This document shows, piece by piece, positions 44,976-53,939 of a DNA stretch of 64,000 nucleotides; position 1 is the stretch's first letter; each line of letters begins with the position of its first letter. A program made the translations under genes and the position numbers. The notes beneath the pieces were generated by a model. It searched no databases, was not told the origin of the DNA, and worked only from the letters and a program-made list of their open reading frames with translations. Source of the DNA: Roseiarcus sp035606915 (GTDB lineage Bacteria > Pseudomonadota > Alphaproteobacteria > Rhizobiales > Beijerinckiaceae); assembly GCA_035606915.1 (NCBI GenBank), contig DATNDU010000079.1, positions 1-64,000 on the forward strand. Direction: 5' to 3'.

Positions 44976-45083
44976 TTAAACCATGCGAAGCAGGCCCAAC
45001 ATCTCGCATTGGCGCCGAATCGACAGATCGGGATGCGCTCGGTCAAGCCGACCTCCTCCAACGCCGCATCGAGTTTTCGTCAT
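44976..45083 (-). pseudogene. IS3-type transposase fragment
   Basis: A frame of 35 codons on the minus strand reads DRAHPDLSIRRQCEMLGLLR, which matches the start of OrfB in IS3-family elements (xDxxHPxLSIxRQCxLLGxSRS). The stop comes directly after. The DDE domain is not present. The stretch to about 45160 may hold the rest of the element end. Confidence 0.4.
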
Positions 45084-45247
45084 TTGCGCTCGGTTCCTGC
45101 CTATCCCAGCAGACTTCCTCCACCTTATCCACCGGTCCCGTTTTCCGGGGCCACTTCAGTGCGCCCGGAGCGGCCCAACTGGACGCGGTCACCGACCGTT
45201 ACGAATGGGTCATGCCGTCCAGACGCAGGTTGACACGCCTTCGGTCT

Positions 45248-45288
45248 CCCCCTATTTTTCTGACCGATCGGTCAAGAAAATAGAGGGG
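45248..45288. promoter_or_regulatory. Long palindrome with TetR-type core over the ribosome binding site
   Basis: The core TGACCGATCGGTCA (45261 to 45274) is a perfect 14-base palindrome. It is flanked by arms CCCCCTATTTTT and AAAATAGAGGGGG that pair with few mismatches, giving about 41 bases of dyad symmetry. The core is like operators of TetR-family regulators, including the RutR kind (TTGACCAxxTGGTCAA). The right arm holds the GAGGGGGG ribosome binding site of the BMP-protein gene that starts at 45297, so a hairpin in the mRNA would hide it. No tetR gene is in the window. Confidence 0.6.
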
Positions 45289-45296
45289 GGCGTAAG

Positions 45297-46283
45297 ATGG
45301 CACGCGAAATTACTTTGTCGCGTCGCGGCGTCATCGCCTCCGGCGTGGCGTTCGGCGTAAGTACGCTGGTGACGGGTTCTCGCGCCGCCACGCCGCTCAA
45401 AGTCGCCGGGATTCACGCTTCTCCCGTCGAAAACGCCTGGAATTCCTGTCTTCACAATGCCCTTCGCGACGCGGCCAAGGAAGGCGTGATCGATTATTCC
45501 TTTTCGGAAGGCGTGTCCGGCACCGATTACCCCCGAGCAATGCGCGAATACGCCGAACAGGGCGCCAAACTCATCATCGGCGAAGCCTACGCGGTGGAGA
45601 AGGAAGCGCGCCAAGTCGCCGGCGACTACCCGAACACGGCTTTCGTGCTTGGTTCGAGCGGCAATGCGTCCAAAAACAATTTCGGCGTCTTCGGCACGTG
45701 GAACTATGAGGGCGCATATCTGGCGGGCATGCTGGCCGGCAAGATGACCAAATCCAATAAAGTGGGCTCCGTCGGCGCGATGCCGATCCCGGAAGTCAAT
45801 ATGCTTATCAATGCGTTCGCCGCCGGCGCCAAGGCGGTCAATCCCGACTGCAAGACCATGGCCTCATTCATCGGAACTTTTTTCGATCCGCCAAAAGCCC
45901 GAGAAGCTGGTCTCGCCGAGATCGACGCAGGCGCAGACATTCTGTTCGGCGAGCGCATCGGCACCGCCGACGCCGCAAAAGAGCGGCACGACAAGTCGGT
46001 AGGCTCGCTCATCGACTATACGCCACGCTATCCCGGCACCGTCTTCGCCAATGCGATGTGGTATTTCCGCCCCATTCTCAACGCGGCGATCGCCGATGTC
46101 GTCGCCGGCAAGCCCGTGGGGCGCAGCTATACGTCCTATGGCCTTATGAAGGAAGGCGGCAGCGACATCGTCTATGTCAAGGGCGTCGCGCCTGCCGAGG
46201 CCGAAGCCGCGATGGAGAAGGTCCGCGCTGAGATCAAGGCTGGCGCCTTTGAAGTGCCGAGGATTCCCGACCCGCCGAAGTAA
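45297..46283 (+). CDS. BMP-family ABC transporter, binding protein
   Basis: The 328-residue protein has a Tat-like signal (TLSRRGVIASGVAFGVSTLV) and the BMP/PnrA fold: LKVAGIHASPVENAWNSCLH near the mature start, IIGEAYAVEKEARQVAGDYP, FGVFGTWNYEGAYLAGMLAG and INAFAAGAKAVNP. The family binds nucleosides, purines and sometimes other cyclic compounds. It heads an operon with amidase, ATPase, two permeases and a CodA-like enzyme. The ligand may be a nucleobase-like compound, by inference. Confidence 0.88.
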   Translation: MAREITLSRRGVIASGVAFGVSTLVTGSRAATPLKVAGIHASPVENAWNSCLHNALRDAAKEGVIDYSFSEGVSGTDYPRAMREYAEQGAKLIIGEAYAVEKEARQVAGDYPNTAFVLGSSGNASKNNFGVFGTWNYEGAYLAGMLAGKMTKSNKVGSVGAMPIPEVNMLINAFAAGAKAVNPDCKTMASFIGTFFDPPKAREAGLAEIDAGADILFGERIGTADAAKERHDKSVGSLIDYTPRYPGTVFANAMWYFRPILNAAIADVVAGKPVGRSYTSYGLMKEGGSDIVYVKGVAPAEAEAAMEKVRAEIKAGAFEVPRIPDPPK

Positions 46284-46295
46284 TTCGATTCGATC

Positions 46296-47717
46296 ATGGG
46301 CCTGTCATCGGCGGATGCGACGGATCTCGCCGGGGCGATCAAGTCCGGCAAGGTCGACTGCCGGGACGCGATGCAGGCGGCGCTCGCGGCCTGCGTTGAA
46401 CATGAAGATCTTGGCGCTATTGCCTATCTCAATGCGGAAGTGGGCGTCGCTTCGGCGCGCGCCATGGACGCGGAGGCGTCGGACCGGCCACAGCGCTTCC
46501 AGAGCCGGCCTTTCGCCGGCGTCCCTGCCCTTGCCAAGGATCTCGGCGGCCCCTTCGCGGGCCTGCCTGCGGTCGCCGGCTCGCGTCTTTTAAAGCGAGA
46601 ACGCGGCGATGCCGACAGCGATCTCGCGCAGCGATTCCGTGACGCGGGCTTGTGCGTGTTCGGGCTCACGACGAGCCCGGAGTTCGGCTTCTCGCTCGCC
46701 AGCGAGCCGGCGATCGGCCCGATCTGCCGCAATCCGCTGGACTTGACCCGGACCGCGGGCGGTTCGTCGGGCGGCGCCGCCGCGGCAGTCGCGGCCGGTA
46801 TTGTCGCCATAGCCCATGCGACGGACGCCGGCGGCTCTATCCGCGTGCCCGCCGCGTGCTGTGGGCTCGTCGGCCTGAAGCCGACGCGCGGCGCCATGCC
46901 CGCTGGCCCTTTCTTCGGCAACCACCTCGGCGGCATCGCCAGCGAACTCGCCGTCACCCGCTCCGTGCGTGATGCGGCGACGATTTTCGCCGCCCTGCGC
47001 GGAAACACGCGCGGACCGTTCGCCGACATCGCGGAGCCCACAATCCCGGTCGAGCGCCTGAGGATCGGCCTCATCGTGGACACCGGCCCGCGCCATCCGA
47101 CATCGCCCGACCGTATGCAGGCCGTCGAGGCGACGGCGCTGTTCTTCGAAAAACAGGGCCACAGGATCGTCCCCCTCGCCTGGGCCGAAGTCGACGCGCT
47201 CGCCGCTGCCAGCGGTCGCGTTTTTGGAGATATTGTTTCGGTCAATATCGCCGGTCTCGTGGACGATCTCGGTCTGGATGCGTCGGCGGCCGAGGCGATG
47301 ACGCAAGCTTTCATCAAACGCGGCCGCGACATGCGGGCGACGGCGCTGTGGAAATCTCTCGACAGCGCCGTGCATACGAGCCGCGGCCTGTGGAATCTGT
47401 TCGAGAAGACGGACATCCTCATTACGCCGATGCTGACATCGGCTCCGCCACCCATCGGCTCCTTTCCGACCGATCATCTCGATGCGGACAAGCACCTTGA
47501 ACATATGGCGGCTTTCGCTCCGCTCGCCTCGCTCGCCAATATCTCTGGCGCTCCCGCTATCACGCTGCCCTTCGGCGCCGACGCGGACGGCCTGCCTCTG
47601 CCGGTCCAAATCATGGCGCCGATGGGGCGAGACGCCCTATTGCTGTCGCTCGCCGCTCGGCTTGAGGCGGAGGGACGTTGGCGGCCGCGTTACCCCATCG
47701 CGGGGCTTCCGGCATGA
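46296..47717 (+). CDS. Amidase (amidase-signature family)
   Basis: The 473-residue protein keeps the Ser-cisSer-Lys triad: K81 in GVPALAKDLGG, S157 in TAGGSSGGAAAAVAAG and the nucleophile S181 in TDAGGSIRVPAACCGLVGLK. The family splits amide bonds of many small molecules; AtzF, allophanate hydrolase and GatA are relatives, but no tRNA-amidotransferase genes are near. It lies between the BMP binding protein (12 bases upstream) and the transporter ATPase (ATGA overlap), so it acts on the imported compound or a later product. Confidence 0.9.
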   Translation: MGLSSADATDLAGAIKSGKVDCRDAMQAALAACVEHEDLGAIAYLNAEVGVASARAMDAEASDRPQRFQSRPFAGVPALAKDLGGPFAGLPAVAGSRLLKRERGDADSDLAQRFRDAGLCVFGLTTSPEFGFSLASEPAIGPICRNPLDLTRTAGGSSGGAAAAVAAGIVAIAHATDAGGSIRVPAACCGLVGLKPTRGAMPAGPFFGNHLGGIASELAVTRSVRDAATIFAALRGNTRGPFADIAEPTIPVERLRIGLIVDTGPRHPTSPDRMQAVEATALFFEKQGHRIVPLAWAEVDALAAASGRVFGDIVSVNIAGLVDDLGLDASAAEAMTQAFIKRGRDMRATALWKSLDSAVHTSRGLWNLFEKTDILITPMLTSAPPPIGSFPTDHLDADKHLEHMAAFAPLASLANISGAPAITLPFGADADGLPLPVQIMAPMGRDALLLSLAARLEAEGRWRPRYPIAGLPA

Positions 47718-49240
47718 GCGCGGCCGTGCTGGAGATCGAAGGCGTCAGCAAACGGTTCGGCGGCGTGCTCGCCAACGATGATATTTCGCTGGCTTTGTCC
47801 AGGGGAGAGATTCTGGCGTTGTTGGGCGAGAACGGAGCCGGCAAGACGACGCTGATGAGCATACTTTTCGGCCATTACCTCCCGGACGCCGGACGTATCC
47901 TGGTCGAAGGCGTCGAACTGCCGCCCGGCAAGCCGCGTGCGGCGATCCGCGCCGGCGTCGGGATGGTGCATCAGCATTTTTCGCTGGCCTCCAACCTGAC
48001 TGCGCTTGAGAACGTGATGGTGGGCACGGAGAAGCTCTGGTCGCTGCGGGCGCGCACGGGCTCCGCGCGCAAAAAACTGTTGGCGATCGCCGCGCGGTTC
48101 GGCCTCCAGGTCGATCCGGACGCGCGCGTCGGCGACCTTTCGGTGGGCGAACAGCAGCGGGTGGAAATCCTGAAAGCGCTCTACAACGACGCGCGCATCT
48201 TGATCCTCGACGAGCCGACTGCGGTGCTGACCCAGATTGAAGCGGAGCGCTTGTTCGCGACGCTGAAGGAAATGGCGGCTCAAGGCCTGTCGCTGATCTT
48301 CATCTCTCACAAGCTTGACGAGGTGATGGCGACGGCGGATCGCATCGTCGTCCTACGCGGCGGCAAGGTCGTCGCCGAAAGGCTGGCCGGCGACACCAAC
48401 AAGGCGGAACTCGCAGAGCTTATCGTCGGCCGCCGCGTGAGCCGGCCCATGCGCGAGGGCGGGGAGCCCGGCGACGTCGCGCTGGAGGCGCGCGACGTCA
48501 CGGTGAAGGTCGACGGCGTCGAGAGGCTGAAGAAAATAAACTTCCGGCTGCGGAGCGGCGAGATTCTCGGCGTCATTGGCGTATCGGGCAATGGCCAGGC
48601 CGCGCTCGGTCAGCTTCTTTCGGGTGTGTTGACGCACGCCTCGGGAGAGCTTTTGATCTTTGGCGAGCCCAAGAGCGACCTCGACGTGGCCAAGATCATC
48701 GCGGCCGGCGTCGGGCGCATTCCCGAAGACCGCACCCGCGAGGGCGTGATCGGCGAAATGGCGATCTGGGAGAATGCGGTGCTAGAGCGCCTGCTTTCGT
48801 TCTCGAAACGGGGGCTGGTCGACCGCAGGGCCGGCGTCGCCTTCGCTGAGGAGATCATCGAGGCTTTCGATATTCGCGGCGGCGGGCCAACGACTCGCGC
48901 GCGGCTGCTGTCCGGCGGCAATATGCAGAAGCTCATTCTCGGCCGCAACCTGCGCGAGCGGCCGCGCATCCTGATCGCCGCCCAACCGGCGCGCGGCCTC
49001 GACGAAGGCGCTGTGGCGGCCGTTCATGGCCGCATCCTGGAAGCGCGCCGACAGGGAACGGCCGTCCTTCTGATTTCGGAGGATCTCGATGAGGCCATCG
49101 CCTTGGCCGACCGCTTTCAGGCGATCGTCGGCGGCAGGCTTTCCGAGCCCGTCGACGCGGCGCAAGCGAACGCCAGATGGCTTGGGCTGATGATGGCCGG
49201 GGAGTGGAGCAGCGGGAGCCACGCCGGTCATGCGGTTTGA
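47714..49240 (+). CDS. BMP-type ABC transporter, double ATP-binding protein
   Basis: The 508-residue protein is a fused two-domain ATPase of the nucleoside-importer type. First half: Walker A GENGAGKTT near 40, signature LSVGEQQRVEILKAL and Walker B RILILDEPTAVLT. Second half: decayed Walker A (GVSGNGQAALGQ), signature LSGGNMQKLILGRNL and a Walker B-like RILIAAQPARGLD with Gln in place of Glu. ATG 47714 overlaps the amidase stop. It overlaps the first permease gene by 11 bases. Confidence 0.92.
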   Translation: MSAAVLEIEGVSKRFGGVLANDDISLALSRGEILALLGENGAGKTTLMSILFGHYLPDAGRILVEGVELPPGKPRAAIRAGVGMVHQHFSLASNLTALENVMVGTEKLWSLRARTGSARKKLLAIAARFGLQVDPDARVGDLSVGEQQRVEILKALYNDARILILDEPTAVLTQIEAERLFATLKEMAAQGLSLIFISHKLDEVMATADRIVVLRGGKVVAERLAGDTNKAELAELIVGRRVSRPMREGGEPGDVALEARDVTVKVDGVERLKKINFRLRSGEILGVIGVSGNGQAALGQLLSGVLTHASGELLIFGEPKSDLDVAKIIAAGVGRIPEDRTREGVIGEMAIWENAVLERLLSFSKRGLVDRRAGVAFAEEIIEAFDIRGGGPTTRARLLSGGNMQKLILGRNLRERPRILIAAQPARGLDEGAVAAVHGRILEARRQGTAVLLISEDLDEAIALADRFQAIVGGRLSEPVDAAQANARWLGLMMAGEWSSGSHAGHAV

Positions 49241-50279
49241 ACGGCGCGAAAATCGCTCCCTCTATCTGATGGCGTTGGCGCCGGTGCTTGCCGTCGTCGC
49301 CGCATTGGCGCTGGCGGGAATACTTATCGCGATCGCAGGCGCGTCTCCTTTGGAAGCCTACTGGCGCATTCTGATTGGCGCCTTTGGTTCCCGGCTTTCC
49401 GCCACCGAGACATTGACGCGCGCCACGCCTCTGATCCTCACGGGGCTTTCCGCAGCAGTGGCGTTTCGCGCCCGTCTCTGGAATATCGGCGCCGAGGGCC
49501 AATTCTATATTGGCGCCATCGCGGTCGCCGCGTTCGGCTCGCGGGCGTTAGCCGCCCTGCCGGCCCCGTTGCTTATTCCGTTGCTTCTTGCCATCGGCGC
49601 CGCCGCCGGCATGGCGATGCTTCTCGGTCCCCTGTGGCTGAGGTTGCGCTTTTCGGTGGATGAGGTCGTCACCAGCCTTCTTCTCAATTTCATCGCCGTG
49701 CTTTTCGTCTCTATGTTGATCGATGGCGTCCTGAAGGACCCGGCGGCGTTTGGCTGGCCGCAGTCCCGGCCGGTTGTCGATCAGGCCATGCTTCCGAAGC
49801 TGATCGCGCACTCGCGTTTGCACATCGGCTTTGTGATCGCCGTCGTCCTCGCCGTCGTCGTCCATTTCATCCAATCGCGCACGGTCTTCGGCATGCGCTC
49901 GCGGGCTGTCGGTCTCAATCCGCAGGGGGCCGTTTTCGCCGGCGTGAGGCTCGCTCCCACGCTGGTCAAGGTCGCCTGCCTGTCCGGGGGACTCGCGGGT
50001 CTGGCGGGCGCGATCGAAGTGATGGGCGTGAAAGGTTATGTGACAACGGACCTATCGCCGGGCTTCGGCTATACGGGCATCGTGGTCGCCATGCTGGCCA
50101 ATCTCAATCCGCTCGGCGTGGTGTTTTCCGCGATCTTCACGGCGGCGATGTTCGTCGGCGCCGATGGCATGAGCCGCGGTCTGCGCATACCGACCTATAT
50201 CGCCGACGTCACGGTGGCGCTATCGTTGTTGACAATGCTGATTGCGCTATTCTTCATCCAATATCGGCTACGTCGATGA
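49230..50279 (+). CDS. BMP-type ABC transporter permease 1
   Basis: The 349-residue membrane protein of the BPD_transp_2 class has about nine helices. ATPLILTGLSAAVAFRARLW followed by NIGAEGQFYIGAI is the hallmark of this half of nucleoside importers (NupB/YufP-like), and GLNPxAAxFAGVR-type coupling region reads SRAVGLNPQGAVFAGVRLAP. It overlaps the second permease gene by 4 bases. Confidence 0.92.
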   Translation: MRFERRENRSLYLMALAPVLAVVAALALAGILIAIAGASPLEAYWRILIGAFGSRLSATETLTRATPLILTGLSAAVAFRARLWNIGAEGQFYIGAIAVAAFGSRALAALPAPLLIPLLLAIGAAAGMAMLLGPLWLRLRFSVDEVVTSLLLNFIAVLFVSMLIDGVLKDPAAFGWPQSRPVVDQAMLPKLIAHSRLHIGFVIAVVLAVVVHFIQSRTVFGMRSRAVGLNPQGAVFAGVRLAPTLVKVACLSGGLAGLAGAIEVMGVKGYVTTDLSPGFGYTGIVVAMLANLNPLGVVFSAIFTAAMFVGADGMSRGLRIPTYIADVTVALSLLTMLIALFFIQYRLRR

Positions 50280-51217
50280 ACACACTGATCGACATCGTTG
50301 TCTCCGCCGGGCTCTGGGCCGCCGTTTTGCGCATTGCGACGCCGCTGATCTATGGCACGCTTGGGGCGCTTTTGGGCGAGCGCGCCGGCGTGCTCAATCT
50401 GGGTATCGAAGGCATTATGACTTTCGGCGCGATGATCGGCTGGTTGACGGTCTATCACGGCGCCGGTCTCTGGACGGGTCTTCTGGTCGCGGCGCTATTC
50501 GGAGCCGCCTTCGGTCTGCTGCACTGCGTGCTGACGGTGACGCTCGGCTTGTCTCAGCATGTCTGCGGGCTCGGCGTGACGCTGTTCGCGTCGAGCTTCA
50601 GCTACTACATTTTCCGGCTGGCGGTGCCTGTCTCCGGCACGCCGCCGACCGTCGCGCCCTTCCGACCGATCGTCGTTCCCGGTCTTTCCGCGTTGCCCTT
50701 CGTAGGCCCCGCCTTCTTCAATCAGACGGCGCCGACCTATCTTGCGATCGTCCTGGCGCTGGTCAGCGCATACGTCATCTTCCGCACGCCGGTCGGACTC
50801 GCGATCCGCATGACCGGGGAAAATCCCCATGCGGCCGAGGCGCAGGGCGTCAATCCGACAAGGGTTCGTTATGGCGCCGTCGTCGCCGGCAGCGCGCTCA
50901 TGGGCATGGGCGGCGCGTTCCTGACGCTTTCGGCCTTCAACAGTTTCTTTCCCACGATGGTGCAAGGGCGTGGCTGGATTTGCATCGCACTCGTCGTCTT
51001 TTCGTCCTGGCGACCTGCGCGGGCGCTATTCGGAGCGTTGCTGTTCGCGTTTTTCGACGCTTTCCAGCTTCGTCTACAGACCGCCGTGCATGGCGTGCCG
51101 TATCAGATCTTTCTGATGACTCCCTACGTCCTATCCATCGTCGCACTCGCTGTCCTGAGCCGGCGGACGCGCGTGCCGCAGGCTTTGATGCAGCCATACC
51201 GCCCCGGTGAAAGATAA
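50276..51217 (+). CDS. BMP-type ABC transporter permease 2
   Basis: The 313-residue membrane protein is the second half of the channel (NupC/YufQ-like): RIATPLIYGTLGALLGERAG and VLNLGIEGIMTFGAMIGW near the N-terminus, and GENPHAAEAQGVNPTRVRYG as coupling loop near 180. It ends 14 bases before the CodA-like gene. Confidence 0.92.
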   Translation: MNTLIDIVVSAGLWAAVLRIATPLIYGTLGALLGERAGVLNLGIEGIMTFGAMIGWLTVYHGAGLWTGLLVAALFGAAFGLLHCVLTVTLGLSQHVCGLGVTLFASSFSYYIFRLAVPVSGTPPTVAPFRPIVVPGLSALPFVGPAFFNQTAPTYLAIVLALVSAYVIFRTPVGLAIRMTGENPHAAEAQGVNPTRVRYGAVVAGSALMGMGGAFLTLSAFNSFFPTMVQGRGWICIALVVFSSWRPARALFGALLFAFFDAFQLRLQTAVHGVPYQIFLMTPYVLSIVALAVLSRRTRVPQALMQPYRPGER

Positions 51218-51231
51218 GACAGGGAGCCTCC

Positions 51232-52527
51232 ATGTTCGATCTGATCGTTCGCAACGCCAATCTGCCCGATGACCGCAGGGGCCTCGACATCGCGGTCGAG
51301 GTCGGCCGGATCGCCGCCGTCGAACCCTCCATCTCCGCTTCTGCGAAGGTGGAGATCGACGCGACCGGTCGGCTTGTGAGTCCGCCCTTCATCGATCCGC
51401 ACTTTCATATGGATGCAACCCTGTCGCTCGGGCTGCCGCGCATGAATGTTTCCGGCACTCTGCTCGAAGGCATCGCGCTTTGGGGAGAATTACGTCGGAT
51501 CGTCACCCGGCAAGAGATGGTAGAGCGCGCCTTGCGCTATTGCGATCTCGCCGTCACGCAGGGATTGCTGTTCATTCGCAGTCATGTTGATACGTCAGAT
51601 CCCAGGCTGGTGACGGTCGAGGCGCTGCTCGAGGTCAAGGAGAAGATCAAGCCCTATATCGACCTGCAGCTCGTTGCTTTCCCACAGGACGGCTATTTCC
51701 GCGCCAAGGACGGCTTGGCATCGTTGAAGCGGGCGCTCGACATGGGCGTCGACGTCGTCGGCGGCATTCCGCATTTCGAGCGAACCATGGAGGAAGGCCG
51801 GGCGTCGGTTGAGGCGCTTTGCAGGATCGCCGCCGATCGCGGCCTGCCTGTCGATATGCATTGCGACGAGACCGACGACCCGATGTCGCGTCACATCGAG
51901 ACGCTGACTGCCGAAACCGTCCGTTTCGGGTTGCAAGGTCGGGTCACGGGCTCACATCTGACGTCGATGCACTCGATGGACAATTATTACGTCAGCAAGC
52001 TCATCCCATTGATGGCGGAGGCGGCCATCAACGTCACCGCCAATCCTCTCATCAACATTTTGATACAGGGGCGGCACGATACCTATCCGAAGCGGCGCGG
52101 AATGACGCGCGTGCGCGAACTTATGGAAGCCGGGCTGAATGTCTCCTTCGGCCACGATTGTGTGATGGACCCCTGGTATTCCATGGGCTCCGGCGACATG
52201 CTGGAGGTCGGTCACATGGCGATTCATGTCGCTCAAATGGCGAGCATTGAAGACAAGAAAAGGATATTTGACGGGCTGACCGTAAACGCCGCCAGGACGC
52301 TTGGGTTGGAGGGTTACGGACTGGAGAAGGGCTGCAACGCCGATCTCGTCGTGTTGCAAGCTACCGACACGCTGGAAGCTCTACGTTTGAAGCCCAATCG
52401 GCTAGCCGTCATCAAGAAAGGCAAAGTCATCGCCCGCTCGGCGCCGCGAGTCGGCGATCTTTTCCTGGATGGCAGACCTTCCAAAATCGACGGCGGCTGC
52501 GACTATAGGCCTACGCGGGTGAGCTAG
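51232..52527 (+). CDS. CodA-like amidohydrolase (cytosine deaminase family)
   Basis: The 431-residue protein keeps all metal and catalytic residues of cytosine deaminase: H57 and H59 in FIDPHFHMD, H210 and E213 in DMHCDETDDP, H242 in TGSHLTSMHS, and D309 in SFGHDCVMDPWY. The E. coli CodA spacing is nearly the same. The family also includes creatinine and isocytosine deaminases and triazine enzymes, so the substrate is an N-heterocycle but not certain to be cytosine. It is the last gene of the BMP transporter operon, with a GGGAG site upstream. Confidence 0.88.
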   Translation: MFDLIVRNANLPDDRRGLDIAVEVGRIAAVEPSISASAKVEIDATGRLVSPPFIDPHFHMDATLSLGLPRMNVSGTLLEGIALWGELRRIVTRQEMVERALRYCDLAVTQGLLFIRSHVDTSDPRLVTVEALLEVKEKIKPYIDLQLVAFPQDGYFRAKDGLASLKRALDMGVDVVGGIPHFERTMEEGRASVEALCRIAADRGLPVDMHCDETDDPMSRHIETLTAETVRFGLQGRVTGSHLTSMHSMDNYYVSKLIPLMAEAAINVTANPLINILIQGRHDTYPKRRGMTRVRELMEAGLNVSFGHDCVMDPWYSMGSGDMLEVGHMAIHVAQMASIEDKKRIFDGLTVNAARTLGLEGYGLEKGCNADLVVLQATDTLEALRLKPNRLAVIKKGKVIARSAPRVGDLFLDGRPSKIDGGCDYRPTRVS

Positions 52528-52541
52528 AGCATCCGCGTCGA

Positions 52542-52633
52542 TCAAGCCGCCATCGAGCGAGTTGGACGGTTCGCCTTCAGCAGCGCATTGGCGAGGGCGA
52601 TGAGCTTGCACATGACGGCGGCGATGGCGACCC
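52542..52633 (-). pseudogene. IS110-type transposase, C-terminal fragment
   Basis: On the minus strand a frame reads VAIAAVMCKLIALANALLKA followed by NRPTRSMAA and stop. The end of IS110-family transposases has this wording (xAxAxxMRKLIxxANALLxxxR). The rest of the element is missing. It fills the space between the convergent CodA-like and VOC genes. Confidence 0.55.
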
Positions 52634-52634
52634 C

Positions 52635-53108
52635 TTAGCCAATCCCCCCATTTTCGGAGGCCACATCACTCCGGTTCTTAGGGGGCACGCCCGCGCCATA
52701 AGGTCCCGCGGCGTTCCACGCATAGATCTCCCAGGTGTTGCCATCAGGGTCGGAGAAGTACAGACAGTAGGCGTTCCACTCATATTCCTTTGGCGGCGCC
52801 AGAACCGGAACCCCGGCGGCGATCAACTCATCGTAGATCGATTGAACGACCTGCGGACTCTCGACACGATATGCTGTCATGATTTTGTGGATCGGCTTTT
52901 CGGCCTCGGCGGCGGAGAATCCGACATGCTGAGCGACATGTTTGCTCTCCCACAGAGCAAGCGTCGTCCCGGCCGAGTCGAAATCGGCGAAGCCATCGTT
53001 GCGCCGCCGAAGCCGAAAGCCAAGCTTCTCGTAGAATTGGATGGAGCGGTCCAGATCATGGACCAGCATGCATATGTCGGTGATGGGATGATCGAACCCT
53101 AGCGCCAA
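52635..53108 (-). CDS. VOC-family (glyoxalase-like) protein, copy 1
   Basis: The 157-residue protein starts with TTG at 53108, 7 bases after AGGAGAG; the longer frame to 53183 lacks a site. It has the VOC fold: PITDICMLVHDLDRSIQFYE, KLGFRLRRRNDGFADF, TTLALWESKHVAQHV and YFSDPDGNTWEIYAW with the last metal-binding Glu. It resembles the VOC protein at 56583. The last 12 or so residues (KNRSDVASENGGIG) seem to be encoded by an insertion-sequence end and are not part of the fold. Substrate unknown. It is the last gene of the NMT1-type ABC operon. Confidence 0.8.
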   Translation of the reverse strand: MALGFDHPITDICMLVHDLDRSIQFYEKLGFRLRRRNDGFADFDSAGTTLALWESKHVAQHVGFSAAEAEKPIHKIMTAYRVESPQVVQSIYDELIAAGVPVLAPPKEYEWNAYCLYFSDPDGNTWEIYAWNAAGPYGAGVPPKNRSDVASENGGIG

Positions 53109-53152
53109 TTTCGTCTCTCCTGGCTGACAGATGGATGTGCGCGCGCTTCCGT

Positions 53153-53875
53153 TCACTTGATTGAAGGCGGCGGGGCGTCGCACCGCACGAATTCCTGTGC
53201 GTAAACGGCGACATTGCCTATGTGCACGCCTATGGCCGAGACCACGCGCTTCTCGTCACGCGCCATCACGGCCTCGAAGATCTCGCGATGCTCCTCGGCC
53301 ACGGTCCTCGAATCCCGATGTTTTAGCCAGGCCATGGCGCGATAGCGTTGCGCCTTCATGAATATCTGCATTCTCATGGCCTTGAGCCAACGCAGCGGAC
53401 ACGCCTCGCTGATCGCGTCGTGAAAGGCCGCGTTGCGCTCTTCCCACTGTTTGTCGCCGCCGCGGCGCCCTTCAGCGATGTTCTGCTGCTCGGTGTAGGA
53501 CAGTTGGTGGAAAGTCGCTATCACTTTGCTCTCCCACACTTCGTCGCCGTGAGCGAGCGCGAGCCGCGCGATGTCGGCTTCGAGCAGCTTGCGTGTCTCG
53601 GTGAGGTCATGCAGGTCGGCGAGAGACATCGGCGCGACCTGATATCCCCTGCGGCCTTCGAAAACGACGAATTGCTCGACCGCCAGACCCGCCAGCGCCT
53701 CCCGCAACGGACTCATGCTCAATCCGTAGCATTCTTGCAGCGCCCCCATGGTGAGTCGATCGCCCGGCTTGAAGACGCCCGCTATGATATCCGCGCGGAT
53801 CGTCTCGGCGGCGATTTCGCTCAGCGTCTGCCGGGTTTCAATGCGGGTCGAACGAGGGATCGCAGGTTGACGCAT
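53153..53875 (-). CDS. GntR-family (FCD) regulator
   Basis: The 240-residue protein has an N-terminal winged helix (IRADIIAGVFKPGDRLTMGA, YGLSMSPLREALAGLAVEQF) and a C-terminal FCD sensor domain (LTETRKLLEADIARLAL, NAAFHDAISEACPLRWL). ATG 53875 is preferred over the longer frame to 53935. It stands inside the operon between the permease and the VOC gene and presumably represses it until the effector binds. Confidence 0.9.
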   Translation of the reverse strand: MRQPAIPRSTRIETRQTLSEIAAETIRADIIAGVFKPGDRLTMGALQECYGLSMSPLREALAGLAVEQFVVFEGRRGYQVAPMSLADLHDLTETRKLLEADIARLALAHGDEVWESKVIATFHQLSYTEQQNIAEGRRGGDKQWEERNAAFHDAISEACPLRWLKAMRMQIFMKAQRYRAMAWLKHRDSRTVAEEHREIFEAVMARDEKRVVSAIGVHIGNVAVYAQEFVRCDAPPPSIK

Positions 53876-53939
53876 GGGGCGTCTCCTCACCACGTCGCCA
53901 GCAATGCGCCAATCATGACCGGGTCTCCGCCTCAATGCT

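Noticed and set aside
46296..47717. GatA subunit of tRNA amidotransferase
   Set aside because: The triad fits the amidase-signature family, but no gatB or gatC is near and the gene is inside a transporter operon.
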